A stretch of DNA of 64,000 nucleotides from Lumbricus terrestris (taxonomy: Eukaryota; Annelida; Clitellata; Crassiclitellata; Lumbricidae). This document shows, in pieces, positions 9,061 to 19,400 of this stretch; the stretch's first letter is position 1, and each line of letters begins with the position of its first letter. The stretch spans positions 40,258,996 through 40,322,995 of the forward strand of contig OX457037.1 of assembly GCA_949752735.1 (NCBI GenBank), read 5' to 3'. A program made the position numbers and the translations under genes. The notes under the pieces are model-generated. The model saw nothing but the letters and a program-made list of their open reading frames with translations, ran no database searches and had not been told where the DNA came from.

Positions 9061-11325
9061 ATGGGCCAACTCAATTACGCTGCAGCACTGCTTGTTATTA
9101 TTTTCGCGGCAATGTCAAAGTTTACCTCGACGCGTAGTACTGACCTTGTTTGGTTGATTGGACATCCCCGTAACACTATGACAGGGGCTCGCCTCCCATC
9201 CGCTCGTGATGTTATGAGAAACTTTCTGTACTTTCACCGCAAGCAGAAATTCACAGTTCCACAGAGTGCACAGCAAGTTTATGATCAGCTGCTACCATTC
9301 TGGAATAAGTCAAGACTGACCGTACGACACAAACCAGACATTATTGAGAAGATTAAAGACCTCTACTGCCAGCATGCAGTTTTGAGGAAAAATCGCTCAA
9401 GGAATAATGCCAAGGATCAGCAGAACCAAAAGGAGTATACCGAAAAACTGGATAGTCTTTTTGACATCAGTCATGCTAACTCTGATAAGCTGATAAAGAA
9501 TGAGGAAGACCGTCAGTTTCTAAAACTGCAGCAAGCATCTAGAACTGGATGCATTGGGTCTGTTGACAGAAAAACATTTCATCGTGAAAAACGATCAGCT
9601 GCGCGCAAAGAAAAATTTCTCAAACGACAAGCCGCTGCAGCCATAGGGGTTGAAGAGGGTGAACCGGATGCATCGGAATCGAATGCGTGGCTGTCAACCA
9701 TCAGTTCCTCTGATGATGAAGACAAAGAATCTACAGAAGAATTCATTGTCAAACGTCCGAGTAGCAGCGTGAATAAACTGAGTAACGATGCTAAGCGCAG
9801 GAATGTGATGACTCAAAAAGTATCTGCCATATTAGATAGAACAAACACAAGTATTCGTACGTCAACGATGATCTTAGCTTCTCTAGTCAACGAAATATCC
9901 AGCTCAACATCTTCAGCAGTGCTTTCGAAGAGTAGTATTCATCGTCAACGACAGCATTTTCGCAGTGAAACTGCCAAGCAAAGCAAGGATAACTTTAGAG
10001 CCTGCAAATCTGTCGTGCACTGGGATGGCAAGCTGCTACCCGACATCACTGGAGTAAAAATTGGCAAAGTAGACAGACTGTCTGTCCTGACTTCTTCTCT
10101 GGTTGATGGAAGTACTAAACTTCTGGGTGTGCCAAAGTTGGCCGCTGGCTCAGGACAGGCAGTAGCGGTGGCTGTTCTGGATCTTTTGAAGTCATGGCAG
10201 TGCGATACATTTGTAATCGGCATGTGCTTTGACACAACAGCCTCAAATACCGGTAGGATAAATGGAGCTTGCACCCTTCTAGAGAAGGCAATTGGTCGTA
10301 ATCTGCTTTGGATGGCCTGTCGACATCATATGTTTGAAGTCTTGTTGTCGGATGCATTCACAGTGTGCCTTGGCAAAATATGTCCATCGACTGGTCCTGA
10401 CATTCTGCTCTTCAAGCGATTTAGAGATAAATGGTCTGACCTAGCTCACCGCCAACCAAAGCCTCGACCAATGCCACTGATCTCTGCATCTGACAAATTG
10501 AAGGAATTTATTAGTGAACAGCTTCAGCGTGGCCACCCTCGAGATGATTATCGAGAATTTCTCCACCTCGCTGCAGCCATGGTTGGATTGAACAGTTCAC
10601 TAGCGGTTCGCAAGCCTGGTGCCCTTCACAGAGCGCGTTGGATGGCGAAAGCAATATACTCAATGAAGATTGAATTGCTTTATGATGGAAACGAAAACGT
10701 GATCCATCTGACTGCAGGTGAATTTCGAGGCATAAAACGATTTAACAGGTTTATAGTCAACATCTACATTCAGTCGTGGTTTTCATGTCCAGTCGCTGCT
10801 GACGCACCCATCAATGACATTCAGCTGATCCAAAGGTTGCAGGACTATGACGATTCTGCTCTGCGGACGACAGGTCTAAAGATGATGCAGCGTCATTCTT
10901 GGTACCTAAGCCAAGAGATAGCAACCATTGCTCTGTTCTCTCAGCTTCTGTCTTCTGAACAGAAAGCACAGATTATCTCTACAATGAAAGATGATCGAGG
11001 ATTGCACCTGATTAAGTCTCTTCCCAGTACAATATCGGACTTATCAATTTCTCGAAGCTTTTTCCGAACCGCTGCCATTGACGACAGCTTTCTTGATATT
11101 CCAGTTGACGAGTGGAAGGATAACCAATCCTATCAGATTGCATATGATTTTGTAAATAACTTGGCCTGTGTGAATGACCTCGCCGAACGTGGTGTAGCTC
11201 TAATGCAGAATTTTAATCCAACAATAACTAAGAATGAAGAACAAAAACAGTTCCTTCTGCAAGTTGTGGAAAAACACAGGCAGGATTTTCCTAAATGCAA
11301 TCGCGATGATCTTGCAAACATGTAG
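9061..11325 (+). CDS. hAT-like transposase, 754 aa, divergent family
   Basis: This is the sole ORF of the 3.4-kb transposon, taken from the first ATG. It has a basic and coiled, Asp/Glu/Ser-rich N-terminal third with an acidic patch near residues 200-235 (SSDDEDKE). The presumed catalytic core has VVHWDGKLLPDI (about 318-329), GVPKLAAGSG, CFDTTASNTG (about 390-399), LLWMACRHHMFE (about 415-426) and FKRFRDKW. The DTT...NTG and CRHH..E blocks are arranged like the second catalytic Asp and the conserved C..H region of hAT DDE transposases. A hAT assignment also fits the 8-bp duplications and YARNG ends. I do not recognise a BED zinc finger or a standard dimerisation tail. The frame is uninterrupted, so it may be functional. 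Confidence 0.7.
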   Translation: MGQLNYAAALLVIIFAAMSKFTSTRSTDLVWLIGHPRNTMTGARLPSARDVMRNFLYFHRKQKFTVPQSAQQVYDQLLPFWNKSRLTVRHKPDIIEKIKDLYCQHAVLRKNRSRNNAKDQQNQKEYTEKLDSLFDISHANSDKLIKNEEDRQFLKLQQASRTGCIGSVDRKTFHREKRSAARKEKFLKRQAAAAIGVEEGEPDASESNAWLSTISSSDDEDKESTEEFIVKRPSSSVNKLSNDAKRRNVMTQKVSAILDRTNTSIRTSTMILASLVNEISSSTSSAVLSKSSIHRQRQHFRSETAKQSKDNFRACKSVVHWDGKLLPDITGVKIGKVDRLSVLTSSLVDGSTKLLGVPKLAAGSGQAVAVAVLDLLKSWQCDTFVIGMCFDTTASNTGRINGACTLLEKAIGRNLLWMACRHHMFEVLLSDAFTVCLGKICPSTGPDILLFKRFRDKWSDLAHRQPKPRPMPLISASDKLKEFISEQLQRGHPRDDYREFLHLAAAMVGLNSSLAVRKPGALHRARWMAKAIYSMKIELLYDGNENVIHLTAGEFRGIKRFNRFIVNIYIQSWFSCPVAADAPINDIQLIQRLQDYDDSALRTTGLKMMQRHSWYLSQEIATIALFSQLLSSEQKAQIISTMKDDRGLHLIKSLPSTISDLSISRSFFRTAAIDDSFLDIPVDEWKDNQSYQIAYDFVNNLACVNDLAERGVALMQNFNPTITKNEEQKQFLLQVVEKHRQDFPKCNRDDLANM

Positions 11326-11708
11326 GCCTAGAATGTAGAATTCGACAGTAAGTAGGCCTAGGATGTGCGTCATTATGAGCACTGAGCAGTGAGGAGAACA
11401 AGCCAATGAATGCAGGTTATGGAGAACCAGAAACCTTGACTTGCTGTAATTTGGAATTTGTATTAATGACGGTAACCGATCAGTACTAATAACTGATATT
11501 GTGATTTTATACGATTTCTGCATTATTTGATGGTGTAAAACAGACCCATGTATCGAATTGTATCTAATAAAGTTATATACTGTTAGATACTACTATTTCA
11601 GACCTTTCCAATGGTATTAAACATGTCATCATAGGATAAAAGGTATGCGTCTAAAAGCATTTAGAAATTGAACACATCGAGCCCAAATGATGGTAATTTG
11701 GGGGAAAT
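11326..11708. other. 3' untranslated part of the hAT-like transposon
   Basis: AT-rich sequence between the transposase stop and the right terminal repeat. It contains AATAAA near 11566-11571, a plausible polyadenylation signal for the transposase mRNA. Nothing else was seen. Confidence 0.5.
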
Positions 11709-11843
11709 GTGTTTGCCTTGAGCGACCCCTAAATATTTTTGTATCGTCATAAAATTTTATAGGTGTTATAATGGGACCATATGGAAACTTTTTAGAGGGA
11801 CTGCATAAAAATTTTCCCCAATTTTTTTCCCTGGGACACCCTA
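11709..11843 (-). repeat. Right terminal inverted repeat of the hAT-like transposon
   Basis: Inverted partner of 8442-8586; read inwards it begins TAGGGTGTCCCA. It is followed by the second GTGTATGG target copy at 11844-11851. Confidence 0.85.
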
Positions 11844-12245
11844 GTGTATGGTGTCCAGCCAGTTGACAAGGCCAAGAGGTGGTCCAGCGCTGCCAAGAAA
11901 AAAATCCTGCCGACCCAGCCTGCAGCGATCAAGCAGTATAACGTCTGTATAGGCGGCACCGATCGGATGGATCAGAATATCGGCTGCTACCGTACCAGCA
12001 TCCGGTCGAAGAAGTGGTGGTGGCCACTGTTCAATTACATGATGGACGTGTCGATCCAAAACGCATTCTACGTGTACAAGAGATCGCCTGCCTACAGCCA
12101 ACGCCGTTTGGACCTTCTGGGCTTCAGGCGTGAGATCGTCGAGGTATATAGCCAGAGGTATGCACAAAGGCTAAAAATTCAGCAGTCGAATGGCAGGGCC
12201 ACTCGATTTGGCGACTGGAGGGTCTCAACCGAGATCCGTCTAGAT
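11844..12245 (+). pseudogene. piggyBac copy 2, segment right of the hAT-like insertion
   Basis: The frame resumes the transposase as GVQPVDKAKRWS, then QPAAIKQYNVCIGGTDRMDQ, IRSKKWWWPLFNYMMDV and GFRREIVEVYSQRY, the hallmark C-terminal catalytic region of piggyBac transposases (YN..MGG.D..DQ; KW...LF). It ends at VSTEIRLD, where a second, small hAT element is inserted (target copy GTCTAGAT, 12238-12245). The cysteine-rich C-terminus that should follow is found inverted at 12709-12852. Confidence 0.85.
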
Positions 12246-12545
12246 CAGTGGTGGCCAACCTGCGGCACGCGTGCCACTTGTGGCACGCCGGGTATGATGA
12301 GTGGCACGGATGACCATGGAGTTTTTGAAAAAATTTATACTAGATCTGCTAGATTACAGTGTTGTCTCTTAGGGGTGCTCTGTATCTCCGTGGCTGCAGT
12401 GACCAGGGCAAGGTTAATTAACTGCAGACGGACGCAGCACAGGAACTCGAAGTGGATTGGGCAGGCTGATCAGTCGGCTGACGGTCAGAGTCCACTTTCT
12501 CCACAGAACATTTCTGCCATTGAGAGATAAGAAATTGAGTTTCAC
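12246..12545 (+). mobile_element. hAT-type MITE, left portion
   Basis: Begins CAGTGGTGGCCAACCTGCGG, a common hAT-derived end (CAGTG fits YARNG), immediately after the target copy GTCTAGAT. The inner GTGGCACG words are typical of such elements. The element breaks off around 12540, where an inverted piece of the host piggyBac element begins. Its other end is at 12861. Confidence 0.65.
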
Positions 12546-12852
12546 CCCGCTATAGAGTTGCGGGATCAAACAATCCTTTATAAAGGATCATAGGCATACA
12601 GCAGAACTTTTACTTTGGCAAAAAAAACATTCTGCCTCGACATAACGACACAAAAAATATCATAATTGTCACAGTGCACTGTTTCTACAGTTGATCAACA
12701 CTTCTCAGTTACTCCGTGTGGTAGTGCACAAAGCAGTCCTTTGGGTGCAGGCCAACAGGTGCATCGCCACTAGTGCACTTCTGGCAAACGAAGTTCGCCT
12801 TCTTCTTGCAAACATCACACTGTTTTTGCTTGTCGATGTAAAGTGGCAGATG
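12546..12852 (-). pseudogene. Inverted piggyBac copy 2 C-terminus (Cys-rich) and 3' flank
   Basis: On the minus strand 12852-12709 encodes HLPLYIDKQKQCDVCKKK followed by FVCQKCTSGDAPVGLHPKDC and FVHYHTE with a stop. This C..C/C..C/CF..YH arrangement is the cysteine-rich domain that ends piggyBac transposases and binds the inner terminal repeat. It continues the plus-strand frame that stops at VSTEIRLD (12237), so this block has been inverted. The remaining minus-strand sequence down to 12546 would be the transposase 3' flank. A CCCGC...GCGGG hairpin near 12547-12565 may be part of a piggyBac end. Confidence 0.75.
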
Positions 12853-12860
12853 ATCTAGAC

Positions 12861-13060
12861 CAGTGGTGGCCAACCTTTTGTACTCAGTGTGCCACAAACC
12901 ATCTCCCGAACCATACGCGTGCCACCCCATATACCAGACAAGGTGGCATTGTGACCTGTTCCAAAACATGCGCTGCATAAAGTAACTGCATGTATAATAG
13001 TGTATACCAGTATATAATGACTGTGCAAATCCGGTGGCATCACAGCGTATGTCCATGGCT
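12861..13060 (+). mobile_element. hAT-type MITE, right portion (inverted)
   Basis: Starts CAGTGGTGGCCAACC, preceded by ATCTAGAC, the reverse complement of the target copy GTCTAGAT at 12238-12245. It therefore represents the other terminus of the hAT insertion at 12246, now pointing the same way because the intervening DNA was inverted. The inner boundary is uncertain (about 13060). Confidence 0.55.
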
Positions 13061-13833
13061 AGCTAAAAATTTATGATAAATTATTTTCATACTCCGATAA
13101 GTGCTGATGCGTACAAGGATAATGTCAGACATTATTAGGCCTATTGCTTAGATTTTGGGATCACCTGAACCTTTACAAAACTTTGACAAACCCTTTACTC
13201 GCTATAAGAATAAGTTTTCCCTTCATGCCGATATCAGACTTAACTCGTATACTGTAAGTTTGATCATCACTATCAATTCAGCACTTTTTCTGGCAAAAAA
13301 ATGACTGTTCTGGCTAAAAGGGGGCTTTCTCTGGCTGGTAAAAATAGTCCTAATAGCTCACCCAGGACGGTAGTTTTCATTAGAGTTTCATTAGAGTTGT
13401 AATTCGCTGAGGTGACGTTCAATGTTAATTATTGTACATGCCACAACTGCTACAGTATGCCTACATAGCAGACAAACAGAATTTTGATGACTTTCCCAAA
13501 GAAAAAAGGGCCTACCGTGCTGCTAAAAATGCTGTTCTTCCCAATTCATGCCAAACACCTGTAAGACGATGCTATTTTCATAATTTTTTGAAAATCTATA
13601 GGTGTCTTGCTGCAAATAGCAACGCTGAAGACATAACCAATACCAAGCCTATTTGACAAGGTGAGACAACCTTGTCAAATACAGTACAGGATCCTTCCAG
13701 CCTTGCAGGAGCGAGAGGATCCAGGCACGACAGTCGTATCTCTGTCACCCAGAACAGAGAGGTCCACTAGTCGCTGCAAATGTCTCCTTCCAGCCCTCCC
13801 TGGTAGCGCGGGGGGAGGCATTCATTCTTCTGG
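13061..13833. other. Unassigned stretch with a short perfect hairpin
   Basis: No recognised gene. A 74-codon open frame at 13432-13656 (plus) has no family that I can name. A perfect inverted repeat with 12-bp arms and a 6-base loop spans 13651-13680 (ATTTGACAAGGT and its complement). The region 13681-13830 is GC-richer and leads into a LINE fragment. Confidence 0.5.
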
Positions 13834-14716
13834 GTGAGGGTCGGTCTAGGGACCATCTTCCTCAGGGGTTGCACCGACAAGAGATCTACAGAGAACACCT
13901 ATTTGATCATCGGTGCATCGAAGAGAGCAACTGTCTCAATAGAACTTGACCATATAGCAGTATGGGCTGCCCGCAACAACCTGCACCTTAATGCTTCCAA
14001 ATCCCGAGAGACGCTTATTCATCGTCGTGGCCATACCGAGTCTCCACCAACCATCGCCCGAGTAGACCATGTCTCAAACATGAAGATTCTGGGATTGACC
14101 GTACAAGACCATTTGGACACTTCAACACACATTGCTGGAGTATTGGGGACCTGCTCCCGCTCCTTGTACGCTCTCAGAATCCTTAAATCCCACGGCCTCC
14201 CTACAAACGTGCTGCATAACATTGCAAGAGCAACAACAGTGTCCCGTTTCCTCTATGCAGTGCCTGCTTGGTGGGGCTTCACTAAAGCTGAGGACAAGAC
14301 AAGGCTAAAAAAATTTCTGCAAAGAACTCGGCGAATGGGCTATCTGACAGACAATACGCCCGACGTCTTGGACATGGTTCGCAAAGCTGTTGACAAACTG
14401 CTGGCGTCAGTCTGCAGCATTATTCATGCCATGTCCTGCGGAGTTTGTTTTCGCCTGTAATAAAGCGTTGCCGCGGTCTTCGCCCGAGAACTCATAACTT
14501 AGAATTGCAAACTAAGAACGATAAGAACTTCATACCAAGAGTACTTTATAATAGCTTAAAACAAATGAAAAAAATAAACAAATATTTTAAAATTAGGAAA
14601 TAAAAGTAGCCTGTGGACAAGGAACAAACTAATTTTTGTTTAAACTATTTTTTTCTCTTCATCTTGTAACTGTGTTGTGGCTTGTCAACCTGATTTCTGA
14701 TGAAACGATATATATA
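13834..14716 (+). pseudogene. LINE reverse transcriptase C-terminal fragment and 3' UTR (CR1/Jockey-like)
   Basis: The frame 13834-14460 holds the post-catalytic part of a LINE RT: NTYLIIGASKRATVSIELD, then WAARNNLHLNASKSRETLI, ILGLTVQDHL, then YAVPAWWGFT and LQRTRRMGYL. A shifted frame continues RGLRPRTHNLELQTKNDK and FIPRVLYNSLK to a stop near 14600. The FADD catalytic box just upstream is lost. The 3' flank (CTTGTCAACCTG, AACGATATATATATTG) resembles the 3' flank of the LINE fragment at 30095-30560, so both belong to one family. Confidence 0.8.
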
Positions 14717-15589
14717 TTGTAGTCACATTCATCCTTTTAGAAAAGCTGAATCAGCATAGGTGACACTTGGGAGGAAGCAGTCAAAAATCATCATCAGAAA
14801 CTCTCTCATCTTTTGCACAGATGCAGAGTTAAGAATTAGGCAATCAAGACAACTGACCCATGGCTATCTGCCTTCGTATGTGACGCTGGACTATTTGAAT
14901 GGACAAGGGACTCCTTTAGGAATGAAATCCAGTGGCAATACATTTGTGTGTGCAGCACAGCATATCTTACAGCATATTAGAATGTTCACTGATTCTAAAT
15001 AGAGGACATGGCTGTGTTTTCAAACTAACTGGTGTTTGCATTTAAATCATTAGATTGTTTATTGTAAAGTCATGATAGGGGCTTAACAGTGTTGTTTGGT
15101 TTACATAGTTATCTTTGCAAGAATTTGATGTTCAGTTTTGTTTTCCGTTGTTGTGAGTTAATTAGGTTGTCTTATGTTTTCTGTTTCATCTTTTCTGTGT
15201 GTAACCTGTGTATCGACGTGAACTCGGTTGTCTGTGGCTGGAATTGTAGGATATCCCATCCGTTCTAGTCGGGAGCATCCTTTTGATGAGGAAGGGGTCA
15301 GGTGTGCGACCAATGACCATCCTTTCGGTTGTTTCAGTCACTGGTGTCCTCTGGTGTTCATTGATGGCAGCTGGAGCGACATCAGTGACACGACCGCTGC
15401 AGATTAGTTGAGACGAAACCTACCTGTGAAGTGGTGACGTGCCACCTGTTAAGGTCACGAAGGGAAAGAAGAACTGTCTCAAGACTTACTGTATAGAACG
15501 TAACTCTTTCTTTTGATTGTTTTTGAATCAAACGAGAATATTGACGAATTGAGAAAATGAAAAAGTGGTGTTGTCATTCGTTCAAGAAG
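14717..15589. other. Unassigned sequence
   Basis: No supported gene. An 80-codon frame at 14760-15002 (plus) contains THGYLPSYVTLDYLNGQG but belongs to no family that I recognise. The block 15200-15460 is GC-richer than its surroundings and may be part of an old retroelement. Confidence 0.4.
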
Positions 15590-15803
15590 TGTAAAGAACT
15601 TGCTACAGAGTTCCACAGGGTTCCATTCTGGGTTCTTATTATTCATAATCAATATTACTGATTTACCAAATGCATACTTCTGTAAGTTCTTTATACTGTT
15701 TGCTGATGATTCAAATGTTTTCTACCGCTATACCTCTCTAGACTCGCTAAAATTTAGTTCAGATCTATTCTCTTTTTTTAATACATCTAGTTTGTACTAT
15801 TAA
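15590..15803 (+). pseudogene. LINE reverse transcriptase catalytic-core fragment
   Basis: Two overlapping frames give RVPQGSILGS and, after a one-base shift, FLLFIINITDLPNAYF, then FFILFADDSNVFYRYTSLD. These are the conserved VPQGSILGP.LF..YINDLP and FADD(T/S) blocks of non-LTR reverse transcriptases; FADD holds two catalytic aspartates. Only about 70 codons survive, so it is a short relic. Confidence 0.8.
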
Positions 15804-16291
15804 AGTATAATAATATATATTGGCTTACACAGCTACTTTAGAGGGCCCAACCTAGCGAGACCGCAAGACCACTTGAGGTTCCCTGTGCGACAGAGCTTTA
15901 ATTTCTTGTAGTGCTACTGTTCTTGATTAGTTACCAAATAAATGATACGATTTGAAGAATACAATTTGTCTAATTTATATGAATCACATGCCATAGACTG
16001 CCATAGACTGCCACATGAGTCAACACTGATGCGTTGACAACAGCAAGCATTACCATGACATCAGCAAAGAACACCTAACAATTACAGCATTCATGCCCAC
16101 AAGTAAACATTGAAGCAAAAATCCAAATACGTACATACGTACAAATAGGTACATCTAGGGTCAATAACCATTACCAAGTTCAGCCTTAGATCACCAAAAT
16201 TCCCTACAGGATAGAACAGCAAGTTGGCAAAAGATCCACAAAGTTGATAGAGAGAAAATTCACCACCAGATGTTGGCAGACGTTGCTGATT
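15804..16291. other. Downstream flank of the KLHL12-like gene
   Basis: Sequence beyond the KLHL12-like stop codon (minus strand), expected to hold its 3' UTR. A candidate polyadenylation hexamer could not be fixed with confidence. No other feature was seen, apart from small direct repeats such as GCCATAGACT near 15992-16013. Confidence 0.4.
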
Positions 16292-16421
16292 TCATCGTTG
16301 ACGAACCACAGTCAGTCCAGCGTCACATCTCTGCGCAGACATGTTGCTTTCCAACAACTGCCACGATTCAGTCTGCTGATCATAGACCTCTATGGAGCAG
16401 AGGAGAGTACTTCCATCGTAA
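16292..16421 (-). CDS. KLHL12: KLHL12-like terminal exon (last kelch repeat)
   Basis: Found by following the phase-2 donor at 17100. After the acceptor at 16422 the frame reads [20 protein letters not shown] and then [13 protein letters not shown] with a TGA at 16294-16292. This completes the sixth kelch blade and matches the family C-terminus (QRCDAG.CV.R). It sits about 490 bp left of the LINE fragment at 15590-15803. Confidence 0.88.
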
Positions 16422-19400
16422 CTACATCAACAAATGGAACAGCAACTTGTTACTTATTACTGCTTCATTAATCTTAAATATTCCTTATTATCACTATTAT
16501 TATTCTATTATAATATTAGCATTAAAATAAGCAATTATAATAAACACGGTAGCGCATTGGAAAACATGCTGGTGTAGAGAGCGAGAGGTAACGAGTTCAC
16601 GCCGCGTAGGCGGACATGCTTTGTAGGCTGCTATTAGCGCCGTGTATTGCAGGCTGTCTATTCTGTTAGTAGTTAAGATTTATAATATCTTCTGTAATTT
16701 GCGTCGTTGTGAATGAAGTACTCATTTTAAAAGATAAAGCAATTAAATTTTAGCATTGAAAGGGTGAATGCACAACTCTCAAATTCAGTAATTAACTACA
16801 AAATAAACTGATGTATTTTAAACACAGTCTCAGTAACCATTTAAAATTATAACACACTAGAACTTAGATCATCAGAATAGAAATTTTACAGCCCTTCAGA
16901 AGTTAAGAAAGGTGTACATTAAAAGCGACTGTTGATTAGTCAATTGTCTCTGCTGTCTGTTTCACGAAAATGAAATATGTGTTCTAACAGCAAATTTGCA
17001 CAATGAAAGTTCAGTCTGCATCCATTGTGGGAAACATTTTTTGCTTTATTTTACATCTAAATGAAGGAAATTTTTTCCAAAAAGTATGTACATCTCTTAC
17101 CCGGCAACTACATACAATTTTCCCTTGAGCAAACAGGCACCAACATAGCACCTTGGAACGTTCATGTTATTTATGGAAGACCAATGACCTGTCCGAACGT
17201 TGTAGCTTTCGACAGAAGCCAAATGATTCGTTCCGTCATAACCGCCGCAAACATAGATCGTGTCATGCAGGACAGCAACACCCGCTCCTAACAAATTAAA
17301 CATGTGCATAATTAATCAAAATAACTAGAAATTAGCATTAAAGTCTCAATTAACTATTATTAAGCAAAGCAACATGAATCAATTTTAATGGCAGACTAAA
17401 CAAACAATAGTAGTAAAGTTTGGTTATATAATGTAACATGTTGCTAAATAAAAGTAAATATGTTATGTAAAGTAAGGTACGGCAAACTAAGACAAAATTA
17501 ATTATTTTGCATTATTTTATGTTATTATATTTAGATCGTGTCATGCAGGACAGCAACACCCGCTCCTAACAAATTAAACATGTGCATAATTAATCAAAAT
17601 AACTAGAAATTAGCATTAAAGTCTCAATTAACTATTATTAAGCAAAGCAACATGAATCAATTTTAATGGCAGACTAAACAAACAATAGTAGTAAAGTTTG
17701 GTTATATAATGTAACATGTTGCTAAATAAAAGTAAATATGTTATGTAAAGTAAGGTACGGCAAACTAAGACAAAATTAATTATTTTGCATTATTTTATGT
17801 TATTATATTTATCAACTCTTCTGTAATATAATCCCGGGAGAACACAAACACAACAGCAGAAAACCAACAATCAGACAACAATTTTTGACAATCTGTGGAC
17901 TTGAATTTCCACGTCAAATGGAGGACTTTAGGGCAGTTGATAACCTCAAATGCCGTGGTTTTTGAATTGGCAATGGACAAATTCAAGGTCATGGACAAAA
18001 ATACATTTATATATATTATATATCTAAAGACATCCTGCTTGCCTCCAGGCTTATGCTTTGACCAAATTATACCACCTGGTGACAAGACATGAAGACATGT
18101 GCTAGAAAGGACACCAGGGTTGCTACATGGAGGCATGGTGTGCTCAGCAGGATCAACCCTTTGTCTGTCAAAATCAGAGGCCAAGCGCACTACCGGCTAT
18201 TTACTGTGCTATGTTGCCAGGCAAACATGGCCTCAAAACAACGATAAACTTCATATGACAGTTTTACCTGATACACCTGGACTCATATGTCCAAAGATAA
18301 AATCAAAGGGATACTCGATCCGCCGCTCGGTATTAAAGAACACTAATAAATAATAAATGATTAAATCTCAACTAAAAAACATGCATGAATGCAAATGCAT
18401 CACGATTTTTAAAACTTTGCACACTGAGACAGAACCACCTTGGTTTGCCATTAACTTCGTAACATGCTTGTCATCAAAGGGTTAACTTATTGCAATAACA
18501 GTTTACAACTGTGCTTAAATTGCTTCACATGTTCCTTAGAGAAACTTAACAACCAGGAGGACTAACCAGATCTCCTGGTCACCATCGGCGCAATAATCAA
18601 CCAGCGATCGCTTGCAAAATCATATCGTTCGGCAGAATTCAGAAGATTGAGTCCGTCGTAGCCACCGATGCAGTACAGCGAGTCATTAGCCATGACAAGA
18701 CCAGCTCCTTCACGCCCTGTGTACATGCTCCCCAGAAGACTCCACTGGTCGATGTTCGGATCGTAACGCTCCATACTAGTGTGGCGTATCGTTCCATCAA
18801 AGCCTCCACAGACGTAAATCATGTCTGCAAGAAATATTACAGCCAAATGCAGCATGCATATGACATATAGAATAACAATGGAAAATCCTGCCTTGTCAAA
18901 AGAGTCACAGGTCTAGCAAAACATGTGATGGCACAAATACTGTGAAAGATCAATTCATTAAATCATAATTCACCTAACCGAACGACTGCTATAGTGCTGC
19001 TATTCAAAACAATTTCATTCAAAGCCAAATTGAATGAATAGTCGATAATAAAAATAGAATTTTAGAGAAGCTCAGCAACCCCGACTAACCTGATGAATGC
19101 TGCATGTTTAACAGATGATGCTGATGTTAAACAGTGGCGACACTAGGGGGGGCTAAGCCCCCCCTATAAAAGGAAACCCGGGGACTAAGCCCCCACCAAA
19201 AAAAGACCATCCGGTTTTTTACATGTAAAACTGAAATATTTCCATGAGACATTCTCAAAAAATTTCAACCGAATGACTAAAAAAAGGTCATCAGAAATTT
19301 TGGCGGATGAAAATGGAAATATTCCTGAGATTTCAGTTGGATGACTTAAAAAAAGATCTGAAATTTTGGCAGATGAAAATGGAAAATTTTCCTGAGATTT

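Larger units (their letters stand above)
8442..11843 (+). mobile_element. hAT-like DNA transposon, apparently complete (3402 bp)
   Basis: The ends are TAGTGTGTCCCA (left) and, read inwards from the right, TAGGGTGTCCCA; both fit the hAT terminal consensus YARNG. About 135-145 bp of imperfect inverted repeat follows each end (8442-8586 and 11709-11843) and shares blocks such as GCAGTCCCTCTAAAAAGTTT. The insertion is bracketed by GTGTATGG and splits a piggyBac coding frame, which proves it is one discrete insertion. Inside is a single 754-codon ORF with no introns. Long inverted repeats are unusual for hAT elements, whose ends are normally 10-30 bp. The intact frame and clean duplication suggest a fairly recent insertion. 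Confidence 0.85.

Noticed and set aside
15200..15460. Penelope-like 3' part continuing the fragment at 6783
   Set aside because: No GIY-YIG or RT motif could be read in any frame.
16555..16620. tRNA or SINE in the last KLHL12 intron
   Set aside because: Only a weak B-box-like motif; no second copy in the window and no clear A box.
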